This document shows positions 40,984 to 48,272 of a DNA stretch of 64,000 bases, in pieces. The notes under the pieces were generated by a model that had not been told where the DNA came from, made no database searches, and saw only the letters and a list, made by a program, of their open reading frames with translations. The stretch's first letter is position 1; every line of letters begins with the position of its first letter. The position numbers and the translations under genes are program-made. The stretch comes from Palsa-504 sp963744575 (GTDB lineage: Bacteria; Actinomycetota; Actinomycetes; Streptosporangiales; Streptosporangiaceae), in contig CAVUUF010000003.1 of NCBI GenBank assembly GCA_963744575.1, positions 186,001 through 250,000 of the forward strand, in the 5' to 3' direction.

Positions 40984-41637
40984 TTAGGCTGCGGTCGCGG
41001 CGGGCAGCGGCAGCGCCCGGCCGTCGGTCAGGGGTGTGGGCTGGTTGAACGGGGCGGCCCCGGGCAGCAGTTCCCGCCGGACGTAGTACTCCTGGTCCCG
41101 CAGCTGGCGCCAGACGGCAGGGATGATCTCCTTGTAGGCCGCCCCCATCGACGGGTACACCGGTGCGCAGTCGTGCTTGATCTCGTCGTGCAGCTCGGGC
41201 AGCCGGTAGTAGGGCACCATCGGGAACATGTGGTGCTCGACGTGGTAATTCATGTTCCAGTAGAGGAAACGGTTGATCCGGCACATCTTCACCGTGCGGG
41301 TGTTCAGCCGGTGGTCGAGCACGTTCTCGCCCATGCCCGCGTGCTGGGTGAACCCGTAGACCTGGATCATGTACGCGCCGTAGAGCCGGGGCCCGCCGAT
41401 CAGCACCACCGGCAGCCAGGTCCCGAATGCGATGGCCGAGGCGACGGTGACGGCGTAGATGGCCAGGTGGATGCGGGCCGTCCGGTAGACCCGGCGGCGT
41501 TCGGACTCGGGCACGTAGTCGGCCTCGTCGGCGGTGAGCCGCCCGGCCGCGTGCTGGAACATCAGCCAGAACGCCACCGGCACGTCGACCAGTCCGAAGT
41601 AGTTGGCCAGCAGCTTCGCCAGCCGCGCCGGGCGCAT
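40984..41637 (-). CDS. MocD-like fatty acid desaturase/hydroxylase, N-terminally truncated
   Basis: 217 residues that correspond to the C-terminal two-thirds of a membrane di-iron desaturase of MocD type (usually about 320-340). The second histidine region FTQHAGMGENVLDH and the third NYHVEHHMFPMVPYYRLPELH are present. The first HxxxH box and the preceding membrane segments are missing. In-frame similarity may extend a few codons beyond the ATG (DPEIAV) to about 41652, where it stops abruptly at a LuxR fragment of opposite strand. Without the first box the di-iron centre cannot form, so the product is probably inactive. Confidence 0.8.
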   Translation of the reverse strand: MRPARLAKLLANYFGLVDVPVAFWLMFQHAAGRLTADEADYVPESERRRVYRTARIHLAIYAVTVASAIAFGTWLPVVLIGGPRLYGAYMIQVYGFTQHAGMGENVLDHRLNTRTVKMCRINRFLYWNMNYHVEHHMFPMVPYYRLPELHDEIKHDCAPVYPSMGAAYKEIIPAVWRQLRDQEYYVRRELLPGAAPFNQPTPLTDGRALPLPAATAA

Positions 41638-41657
41638 GACCGCGATCTCCGGGTCCC

Positions 41658-41747
41658 ATCAGCAACATATTCAGCAAGCTCGGCCTGCCGCCGTCCGACT
41701 CCGGTCACCGCCGGGTCCTCGCCGTCCTCGCCTACCTGGAGTCATGA
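41658..41747 (+). pseudogene. C-terminal tip of a LuxR-family regulator
   Basis: 29 codons read ISNIFSKLGLPPSDSGHRRV and LAVLAYLES before a TGA. This is the very end of a LuxR/GerE DNA-binding domain, as in response regulators ending NIFxKLxLPPxxxxHRRVLAVLAYL. Nothing of the rest of that gene is present upstream, where the desaturase fragment begins on the opposite strand within about 5 nt. Its stop overlaps the stop of the TetR fragment. Confidence 0.65.
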
Positions 41748-42179
41748 GGTGCCCGCCGATTCACCTAGCAGGCGGTCAAGGAACTCGGCGAACGCGTTCT
41801 CGCCGGCGGTGAGCGCGGCGGCCGGGTCGTCCGCCCGAGCGATCATCATGGCCACCTCGTTGGCGGCGGCCAGCGCGATGTGAGCGAACGTGTCCACGTG
41901 ACGATGCTCGATGCGGCCCGCCTCGGCGGCGTACGTGAGAGCGCCCCTGATCAGTTCCAGGACCGGTTCGTCGAGCTCCCGCCAGCGGTGCCAGCCCAGC
42001 ACCGCGGGCGCGTCTATCAGCATGATCTGCCGGACGACCGGGTCGCCGGCCATCCGGATCCAAACCAGGCCGCCTGCCCGCAGCGCGGCGACCGGGTCCG
42101 GGGCGTCCCGCATGACGTCTTCCCCCTGCTGGCCAGCCCGGGTGCCGACCTCCTCCATGACCGCCGTCGCGAACGACAC
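41742..42179 (-). pseudogene. TetR-family regulator lacking its DNA-binding domain
   Basis: About 145 residues match the ligand-binding part of a TetR regulator: DPVAALRAGGLVWIRMAGDP, VVRQIMLIDAPAVLGWHRWR, then IALAAANEVAMMIARADDPA and a C-terminus. The 50-residue HTH that should precede VMEEVGTRA is absent. At that point (about 42170) an alpha/beta hydrolase fragment begins on the other strand. A GTG at 42179 could allow translation, but it could not bind DNA. Confidence 0.65.
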
Positions 42180-42732
42180 CGGCGGCGCGGTCTCCCAGGT
42201 ATTCGCCGCCGGTCACGCCGAACGGCTGCACACCCTGACCCTGACCAACTGCGAGGCGCATGACAACATGCCGCCCAGGCTGCTGCTGCCCGCGGTGCTG
42301 CTCGCCCGCCTGGGCCTGTACGCCCCCCTGGCGCGCCGCCTGGCCCGCAACATCCCGCGCACCAGCAAGCGCATGTTCCGCGGCGTCTACCAGGACGCGG
42401 CCAAAATGCCCGAGGACATCGTGCGCGCCTGGGTGGAGGCGCAGATCGGCACTCCGGAAGCGACCCGCCAGTCCCAGCGCCTGCTGACGTCGCTGCACGC
42501 CCGCGACCTGCTGGCGGCCGAACCCGCGCTGGCCCGGCTCCAGGTGCCGACCCTCATCGTCTGGGGCACCGGCGACAGGTTCTTCCACCGCAAGTGGGCC
42601 TACTGGCTGCGCGACACCATCCCTGGTGCCACCGAGGTGGTCGAGCTAGACGGAGCGCGCCTGTTCTTCCCCGACGAGCGAGCCGCCGAGTTCACTACGG
42701 CGCTGCGCCGCCACTGGGATTCCCATCCCTAA
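42168..42732 (+). pseudogene. Alpha/beta hydrolase, C-terminal part only
   Basis: About 187 codons read ANDTGGAVSQVFAAGHAERL, HTLTLTNCEAHDN, a lid region, then VPTLIVWGTGDRFFHRKWAYWL with the catalytic acid and a C-terminus. The nucleophile-elbow serine should lie just before or at GNDTGGA, where this family has Asp (haloalkane dehalogenase style NDTGG). The catalytic His loop is degenerate (LDGARLFFPDERA). The first 100 residues of the fold are missing, cut off at the TetR fragment. Confidence 0.6.
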
Positions 42733-42733
42733 C

Positions 42734-43402
42734 TCATTTAGTGAGAGGCAGTTCACTTACGGGGGCGGCAGCCATACCGAGGCAGCCGTGCGCCATCACC
42801 TCGAGAAGCTCGGTGAGCTGCTCGGCGGCGAGCCCGCTGCGGAAGAACAGCGTCGACTGGATCGCGCCGATGGCGGCGTGCACGGCCAGTCGCACTTCGC
42901 CGTCGGCCAGGTCCGGCCGCAGCGGGGCCAGCAGGTGTACCCACTCCTCGATGTAGTGCCGCTGCAGGCGGCTGAGCCTGCGCCGCTCCTCCTGCGGCAG
43001 CGTGCGCACCTCGCGGTGGTAGACGGCAAGCGCGTCACGATCGGTCAGCGCCACCGAAATGTGGTCCCGCACCAGCAGGGTCAGGCTCTCCCGCTCGCCG
43101 AGTCCGGCCGCGATGATCTCCGCGGTCCGGCTCATCAGCCGGTCCATCACCCGGTCGGCCATCGCCACCAGGATCGCCGTCTTGCTGTCGAAGTGCCGGT
43201 AGACGCCCGACCCGACGATGCCGGCCTCGGCGCCGATGTCCGCCAGGGAGATCGCGTCGAAGCCGTGCCGGGCGCCGAGCGCGGCCGCCGCCACCAGGAT
43301 CCGCTCCTTGCGGTCCGGATCGCGCCGCCGCCGCGCCGCCCGCGGCGGGGTCCCGCGGGCCGGGGCCGCCGCGCCGCGCGCTGATGTTGCCTGCGCCGTC
43401 AT
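42734..43402 (-). CDS. TetR family transcriptional regulator
   Basis: A complete 222-residue TetR regulator. After a Pro/Ala/Arg-rich tail the HTH is RKERILVAAAALGARHGFDA, then ISLADIGAEAGIVGSGVYRHF and DSKTAILVAMADRVMDRLM; a helical ligand domain follows (LPQEERRRLSRLQRHYIEEW). Members of this sort control fatty-acid or terpenoid catabolic genes. It is divergent from the AtuA-like fragment, whose complete ancestor may have been its target. It has no fragment-type damage. Confidence 0.87.
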   Translation of the reverse strand: MTAQATSARGAAAPARGTPPRAARRRRDPDRKERILVAAAALGARHGFDAISLADIGAEAGIVGSGVYRHFDSKTAILVAMADRVMDRLMSRTAEIIAAGLGERESLTLLVRDHISVALTDRDALAVYHREVRTLPQEERRRLSRLQRHYIEEWVHLLAPLRPDLADGEVRLAVHAAIGAIQSTLFFRSGLAAEQLTELLEVMAHGCLGMAAAPVSELPLTK

Positions 43403-43442
43403 CTAGCCAGTGTTGCATCCAGGCGCTAAGGGTCGCTAGTGA

Positions 43443-44147
43443 ATGGCGAGTCACAATAATGCGCAAAAGGGAAGGCCAGACGCGCCGACCAACGAGCAGG
43501 CCACCGCGCACCTGCGGGTCACCGTCAAGGATCAGGACGAGCGCACGGCGGGCCGCGCGTTCGCCAACGCCGCCGGGGAACTCGCGCTGGCCGGCTACGC
43601 CGGCTTCCACACCACCGCGCCGCCCGCCGCGGCCAGCGCGTTCGGCGTCTACTGGCCCGCGGTCATCCCCGCCGCCCTGGTCACACAGCAGGTTCATCTG
43701 CCCGACGGAAGCACCCAGATCGTTCGGCATCATGAAAACCCACAGCCGCCCCCGGCTGGCCTCCAGGCCAGGTCCGTCCCGGATGCCGGCCCGGCCGGCC
43801 CCGCCGCCGGCGGCCCGACGGAGAACGTCCCGCTCGGGCGGCTGTGCGGCGCGCGGTCCGGCGACAAGGGCGGCGCCGCCAACGTCGGCCTGTGGGCGCT
43901 CAGCCCCCGCGCGTACGCCTGGCTGCGCGGCTACCTGACCGCGGACAGGTTCAAAGTGCTGCTGACCGACGCGGCCGGCCTGCCGGTCGACCGCTACGAA
44001 CTGCCGAACCTCCTGGCCCTCAACTTCGTCGTGCACGGCCTGCTCGCCCCCGGCGTGTCCGCCACCACCCGCCCCGACGCCCAGGCCAAGGGCCTCGGCG
44101 AGTACCTGCGCTCCCGCGTCGTCCCCGTCCCCGCCGCCCTGCTCTAA
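43443..44147 (+). pseudogene. AtuA-like (acyclic terpene utilisation) protein, C-terminal part
   Basis: A 234-residue frame whose first 15 residues (ASHNNAQKGRP) look random and whose remainder matches the C-terminal third of AtuA-family proteins: ATAHLRVTVKDQDERTAGRA, then YAGFHTTAPP, FGVYWPAVIPAALVTQ, and the small ferredoxin-like domain LGRLCGARSGDKGGAANVGL. Complete proteins have about 580 residues. The N-terminal nucleotide-binding-like domain is missing. Translation from ATG 43443 is possible, but the original gene is broken. It lies opposite an intact TetR gene. Confidence 0.65.
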
Positions 44148-44251
44148 GTCATCCTCCGTACCGTAATCCAGTTCGAGCATTACCGAATATGCTAGCAATA
44201 TCAGGCCAGATTCGCTATCATGTTCTATAGGAACTCAATGACCCCGAACGG

Positions 44252-46195
44252 ATGTGGTGCATGCCTCTAGGACCGGCTCTTCCGATGCGCGGACGGGACG
44301 ATTCCCGGCCTGGGGCGGAGCCTGAGCCGGATCCGGTTTGGGAGCCGGTGATCACGCGCCCGGATCCGATGACCGCGGCGGAGCGGGAGGCCTGGCTGGC
44401 CGCCGACGACGAGCCGCCTGACCTGGAGGAGTGGGATGACCCGGACGGCCCGCCGCCCGGTGAGGACGAGCTGACCCCGGAGGAGCTCGCGGAGATCGCC
44501 CAGGCTGCCGGGGACGGGATGCTAGCGATCGAGGCGGCGACGACGGGGCGGCGCGGTCCGGGACAGGCCGGCTCGGCGCGGATCTTCCCGGGCGAGTCGT
44601 CGAGCCCGGCGGCCGGGTTCGGGCCGGGACTGGTGCTGGACGTGACGCCGGGCTGCCCCGGCCTGGCCCTGGCGGCCGACGCCGCCGCCGGGGACGAGGA
44701 CCGGTTCGGCTGCGCCTCGGACGCGGAGCTGATCGGCGTGTTGTGCGCCTGGGACCGGCTGGAGGCGCACATGGCCGCCCGGAAGCTGGCTGCGGTCGCC
44801 GAGCTGATCCGCCGCCGTCCCGAGCCCGGCGGCGAGCCGGAGGGCCCGGCGCGGATGCCCGCGGGCTGGGACGAGTTCGCCGCCGATGAGCTGGCCGTCG
44901 CGCTGGGGGAGTCCCGCGGTCACGCCGAGGGCCTGCTCGGCTTCGCCCTGGCCCTGGAGGTCCGGCTGCCCGGCACCCGGGCGGCGCTGCGGGACGGGAT
45001 GATCAGCCGGTATAAGGCCGAGATCATCATGTACGCCACCGCGCTGCTGAGCCCGGCCGAGGCCAGGAAGGCGGAGGAGAAGGTCCTCGGCCGGGCCGGC
45101 CGCCTGACCCCCGGCGGGTTGCGCGCCGCCATCCTCCGCGCCGTGATGGAGGTCGCCCCGGACAAGGCCCGCAAGCGGCGCGAGGCAGCGGCCCGGGACG
45201 CGCGGGTACAGCGGTGGGCGGAGGACAGCGGGAATGCGGCGCTTATGGGCCGGGAACTACCCCCGGCCGAGGTGTTGGCCGCGGACCAGCGGATCACCGC
45301 CTGGGCGAAACAGCTCAAGGCGGCCGGGCTCGAAGGCGACATGGACGTGCTGCGCGCCCGGGCCTATCTGGACCTCCTGCTCGGCCAGGACTCAAGGCCC
45401 CGCCAGGAAGACAGCAGCGGGGACGGCGGTACCGCGGACGACGGCGCCGGACCAGACGGACCAGGTGGCCCGGACGACCGGACTGCGAGATCCGCGGCGG
45501 GCGCGAGGCCGGCCGGGTTCGCCGGGCGGGTGACCCTGACCGTGCCGCTGGCCACCCTGCTTGAGCTCGCTGACCGGCCCGGAGAGATCCCCGGGATCGG
45601 CCCCGTCGACCCGGCCCTTTCCCGGGACCTGGCCCGTGCGGCGGCCCGGAACTCCGGAACCACGTGGTGCGTTACGGTGACTGACGGGCTGGGGTACGCC
45701 GTTGGCCACGGCTGTGCCCGGCCCGAACCCAAGGGCCGGGGGAAACAGCATGGGCCAGGCCCGCCGCCAGGCCGGACCGGGAACCGGGACGGCCCAGGAT
45801 TCTCCTTCACCGCCGCCCGCCGCGACGGTCCGCCGGGCGGGTACGGCGCCTGGCGGTTGCGAACCCCCGGAGCCGGGCCGGGCCTGATCGTCACGCTCGA
45901 TCCGATTGGCACCGATCCGTGTGATCACCGGTTCCAGGCCACCGGCCACGATCCCGGCGTCAGGCTGCGGCACCTGTCCGGGGTCCGGCACGCCACCTGC
46001 ACCAGCCCGGTCTGCCGCCGACCGGCTGCGAGCTGCGATTTCGAGCACAACGTGCCGTACCAGGCAGGTGGAAGGTCGTGCCTGTGCAACGGCGCCCAAA
46101 GTAGTTGCCATAACCACGCATGTTGGCAGGCGGCTGCGCGCGAGCTAACCGCTGGCCTGCCAGGGGCGAACGGGCGTTCCCATCCAGCGATGTGA
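44252..46195 (+). CDS. DUF222/13E12-type HNH nuclease, 5' part of a gene split by an integrative element
   Basis: A 647-residue frame. An acidic Pro-rich N-terminus is followed by DUF222 (about 150-330: ELIGVLCAWDRLEAHMAARK, GMISRYKAEIIMYATALLSP, LTPGGLRAAILRAVMEVAPD), a variable Gly/Asp-rich insert, a second conserved region and the HNH start (CTSPVCRRPAASCDFEHNVP, then YQAGGRSCLCNGA). Homologues continue with a CxHDHRxKQ and WTTPSGRxYTTxPTRYPV ending. Here the frame runs at about 46097 into the element and stops after 32 foreign residues. The true ending lies 8.5 kb away at 54661-54792. The foreign SSCHNHAC partly mimics the lost Cys/His pattern. Relatives are the mycobacterial REP13E12 proteins. 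Confidence 0.88.
   Translation: MWCMPLGPALPMRGRDDSRPGAEPEPDPVWEPVITRPDPMTAAEREAWLAADDEPPDLEEWDDPDGPPPGEDELTPEELAEIAQAAGDGMLAIEAATTGRRGPGQAGSARIFPGESSSPAAGFGPGLVLDVTPGCPGLALAADAAAGDEDRFGCASDAELIGVLCAWDRLEAHMAARKLAAVAELIRRRPEPGGEPEGPARMPAGWDEFAADELAVALGESRGHAEGLLGFALALEVRLPGTRAALRDGMISRYKAEIIMYATALLSPAEARKAEEKVLGRAGRLTPGGLRAAILRAVMEVAPDKARKRREAAARDARVQRWAEDSGNAALMGRELPPAEVLAADQRITAWAKQLKAAGLEGDMDVLRARAYLDLLLGQDSRPRQEDSSGDGGTADDGAGPDGPGGPDDRTARSAAGARPAGFAGRVTLTVPLATLLELADRPGEIPGIGPVDPALSRDLARAAARNSGTTWCVTVTDGLGYAVGHGCARPEPKGRGKQHGPGPPPGRTGNRDGPGFSFTAARRDGPPGGYGAWRLRTPGAGPGLIVTLDPIGTDPCDHRFQATGHDPGVRLRHLSGVRHATCTSPVCRRPAASCDFEHNVPYQAGGRSCLCNGAQSSCHNHACWQAAARELTAGLPGANGRSHPAM
46094..46112. other. 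Left attachment junction (attL/attR half-site)
   Basis: Host codons for ...CLCNGA end at 46096. CCAAAGT is followed by AGTTGCCATAACC, where GTTGCCATA (46104-46112) is the inverted counterpart of TAAGGCAAC at the other end of the element. Such imperfect inverted arms around a short core are typical of attP sites of large serine integrases. Confidence 0.6.
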
Positions 46196-46317
46196 CCTGG
46201 TGCGGGAGTAGCGGGCGGCGCCGCGCGGCGCGTAACGTCCAGGTGCCAACCCAAGCGGCCCCCGGCGGCGCCGTGAACGCCGTGATCCGGGGACCTGACC
46301 AGGACGGAGCCCTGGCT

Positions 46318-46524
46318 GTGCCCGATTCTCCCACCGAGCGGTACTTCGCCGCCGTCCGCGACGAGCAGGACGCCTTCGATGACGCCCTCGCCGCGATCCG
46401 CGCCGAGCAGGCCGATGGCCGGCTCACCGCCGCGCAGGCAGCCGCCGAGCGCGAGCAGCTGCTCACCGCCCACCTTCGGCGGCTGGCCGCGCTCCGCGCC
46501 GAGCACCTTGGCGAGCCGACGTGA
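46318..46524 (+). CDS. Small coiled-coil protein at the end of the element
   Basis: A 68-residue, strongly helical, charged protein from a GTG at 46318: SPTERYFAAVRDEQDAFDDA, then LAAIRAEQADGRLTAAQAAA and EREQLLTAHLRRLAALRAEH. No family assigned. It is the only element gene on the plus strand, and its last 62 nt overlap the 3' end of the convergent HTH gene. A longer reading from 46120 includes attachment-site DNA and looks non-coding. Confidence 0.55.
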   Translation: MPDSPTERYFAAVRDEQDAFDDALAAIRAEQADGRLTAAQAAAEREQLLTAHLRRLAALRAEHLGEPT

Positions 46525-46909
46525 GCGCGGGCCGCGGCCTGAGCAGCTCCGGGGCCTGCGCCCGCAAGTACGCGCGCACCGACTTGGCCGACACGCCGAG
46601 CCGCCTGCCGACCTCCTCCCTGGTCATGCCCAGCCTGGTCAGCTGCGCCGCGCGGACCCGGCGCTCGGCCAGGCTCAGCCCGGTCAGCCCGGTCAGCTTG
46701 CGCAGCGCCGCGGCCACTTCGGCCAGCTCCCCGGTCACGAACGCCATCGTCTCCGCGGCCTCGGCCGGGCTCGCGCCGTTGGCCAGCCGCTCGCTGGCGT
46801 AGTCACAAGTGCACGCCATGATCCGCAGCAGGTTCACCGCCGACCGGCGCCGCGCGGCTTCGTAGGCCAGCCGCTTCCGCCTCGCGGTCTGCTCGGCGGT
46901 CTCGGGCAC
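46463..46909 (-). CDS. Element-encoded helix-turn-helix protein
   Basis: A 148-residue protein from GTG 46909: PETAEQTARRKRLAYEAARR, a central helical part with ACTCDYASERLANGASPAEA, and a clear HTH near the end, RLGMTREEVGRRLGVSAKSV, then a basic tail. It probably binds DNA as an element regulator. Earlier in-frame ATGs at 47041 (overlapping the stop of the zinc-finger gene as ATGA) and 46990 lie in duplicated 18-bp sequences, so a 193-residue form by translational coupling is possible. Confidence 0.65.
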   Translation of the reverse strand: MPETAEQTARRKRLAYEAARRRSAVNLLRIMACTCDYASERLANGASPAEAAETMAFVTGELAEVAAALRKLTGLTGLSLAERRVRAAQLTRLGMTREEVGRRLGVSAKSVRAYLRAQAPELLRPRPALTSARQGARRGARPAAEGGR

Positions 46910-46979
46910 GAGGCCATCCCAGCACGGCCAGGTCCGCGCGGCCAGGCACCGGCCGGTTATCGGCGGGGTCGGGTTCGGG

Positions 46980-47048
46980 CGGTGCCTCATTTGGGGCAGG
47001 TTCGGGCGGTTGCCGCAGGTCAGGGCGAGCCGGTGCCTCATTTGGGGC
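46980..47048. repeat. 18-bp direct repeat
   Basis: CGGTGCCTCATTTGGGGC occurs at 46980-46997 and again at 47031-47048. Each copy contains an in-frame ATG of the HTH gene on the minus strand (encoding PQMRHR), and the second copy contains the stop of the zinc-finger gene. A local duplication of a coupled stop/start region is likely. Confidence 0.6.
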
Positions 47049-47214
47049 GGCGGGTACGCTGCCGCGCTGCCCGCTGCCGTGCCCGCCGCGACGACTCGGC
47101 CGACCGGCACCGATCCGAGCACCAGCGCCGGGGCCGCCCGCGGCCTCGCCGCTGCGGCACCGCGGCGCCGCACCCTGGACAGGTGTTCGTGGTCACGGTG
47201 CGATTATCGGTCAC
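47038..47214 (-). CDS. Small zinc-finger protein
   Basis: A 58-residue basic protein from GTG 47214. It has CPGCGAAVPQRRGRGRPRRW, then CSDRCRSAESSRRARQR: a Cys4 zinc finger with Arg-rich tail as seen in many actinobacterial plasmid and phage ORFs. Probably DNA- or RNA-binding. An upstream start at 47295 would give 85 residues. The stop overlaps a possible ATG of the HTH gene downstream. Confidence 0.6.
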   Translation of the reverse strand: MTDNRTVTTNTCPGCGAAVPQRRGRGRPRRWCSDRCRSAESSRRARQRAARQRTRRPK

Positions 47215-47526
47215 TCGCTCAGGGCGGCGGCCGACCGTGCGCACGCAGGCCGGGCCGAGGTCCCGCGAGGGCGCGATGGTGTCGGCGCAGGTCAATCATC
47301 TGGCCGCGCCGTTCGGGAGCCACTCCCGATTTTCGGCCGAAACCCGGCCCCGGTCAGACGGGAGCAGCTATGCAGCCAGCCCCCCACCCGCGAGGAGGCC
47401 CCTCCCCGGCCTCGCGTGAGGCCGCCTGCCTGGCCCTGTCAGGCTGCCCACGTGGCGGCCCTTGCCGTCGTGCCGGGCTCGCGCCGTCAGGCCGTGTCGC
47501 GCTGTCGTGGCCGCGTCCTGGCGCTG
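47215..47526. other. Intergenic region inside the element
   Basis: About 310 bp between the HNH nuclease gene and the zinc-finger gene. A small hairpin (GGCCTC, loop GCGT, GAGGCC; 47408-47423) lies near the middle and may end the capsid/HNH transcript. Otherwise no feature is supported. Confidence 0.35.
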
Positions 47527-47817
47527 TTACAGCCCGCGGGCTGCTGCGGCCTGCGCTTGGGTGACGCGGCGGTGGCACGGCTTGCAGACGCCGAGCAGGT
47601 CGGCGTCGTCCTCGAACCCTGGCCCGCGGACGTGGTGGACCTCGGCGGACGCCGCGGACCCGCAGAGGCGGCAGGTGGGGTCGCGGCGCAGGATGCGGCG
47701 GCGGGTCCGCGGCCATCCTGGCGGCATGGCGCGGCCCCAGCTGGCCGGGTGGTCCGGGCAGGGTCGGGGGTTGGGGCAGCCGGGGCGGGTGCAGCTGGTC
47801 GGCGGCCGGGTCGGCAC
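47527..47817 (-). CDS. Phage-type HNH endonuclease
   Basis: A 96-residue HNH nuclease: CTRPGCPNPRPCPDH, then GWPRTRRRILRRDPTCRLCG, AEVHHVRGPGFEDDADLLGV and CKPCHRRVTQAQAA. The Cys pairs bind structural zinc; HH...N/D...H is the HNH core, with the middle position Asp/Leu-rich rather than a clear Asn. In tailed phages such a gene stands beside terminase and helps cos-type packaging. Here it is with the capsid gene but without terminase. The start is GTG 47817, 21 nt after the preceding gene. Confidence 0.85.
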   Translation of the reverse strand: MPTRPPTSCTRPGCPNPRPCPDHPASWGRAMPPGWPRTRRRILRRDPTCRLCGSAASAEVHHVRGPGFEDDADLLGVCKPCHRRVTQAQAAAARGL

Positions 47818-47838
47818 GGTGGTGCGCCGGGGGGGAGG

Positions 47839-48102
47839 CTACCGGCGCCGCGGCGGCAGGGGGGAGGCCAGCATGGCCTGCACCACAGGCGCCAGGGGCT
47901 GGCGTACGGTGCGCTGCGGTGGGGCGGCCAGCCGGACCACGCGGGGCGCCGGGGGCGGCTGGTCCTGGACCACCCGGCCGCGGGGCCAGGCCACGGTGAT
48001 GGGCGGGGGCTGCGGCAGCGTGACGACGACGATGGCCGGGGGCTGCGGCCGGGTGATGGCCACGACGTGCTCGTTGAGCACCCACGGCGGGACGGTGGTC
48101 AC
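47839..48102 (-). CDS. Pro/Val-rich small element protein
   Basis: An 87-residue protein from GTG 48102: VTTVPPWVLNEHVVAITRPQ, PPAIVVVTLPQPPPITVAWP, and a basic Pro/Arg-rich end. Its GTG overlaps the stop of the gene before it (GTGA), so translation is probably coupled. Repeated PQPP(P) between beta-type stretches gives an extended structure. No family recognised; a minor virion or head-tail-type protein is conceivable from position. Confidence 0.5.
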   Translation of the reverse strand: MTTVPPWVLNEHVVAITRPQPPAIVVVTLPQPPPITVAWPRGRVVQDQPPPAPRVVRLAAPPQRTVRQPLAPVVQAMLASPLPPRRR

Positions 48103-48272
48103 GGCCTGGACCGTGCCGTGGAGCGCGCCAGCGCGCGGAGCCAGTCGGGGCCGGGGCCGGGGTCGCCCTGGCGTGGCCCTGGCGGTATCCGGCCTGGCTT
48201 CGGCGGGTCGCCGGTGCCGCGCGGTGGCAGAGAATCCGGCCGCTTGGGTGGCGGGCTCGGCTGGCCGGTCAT
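48099..48272 (-). CDS. Very small Pro-rich element protein
   Basis: 57 residues, MTGQPSPPPKRPDSLPPRGT, then GDPPKPGRIPPGPRQGDPGP and LRALARSTARSRP. The ATG at 48272 shares one base with the stop of the capsid gene (TGATG), and the stop overlaps the next GTG. This double coupling argues that it is translated. Unknown function. Confidence 0.5.
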   Translation of the reverse strand: MTGQPSPPPKRPDSLPPRGTGDPPKPGRIPPGPRQGDPGPGPDWLRALARSTARSRP

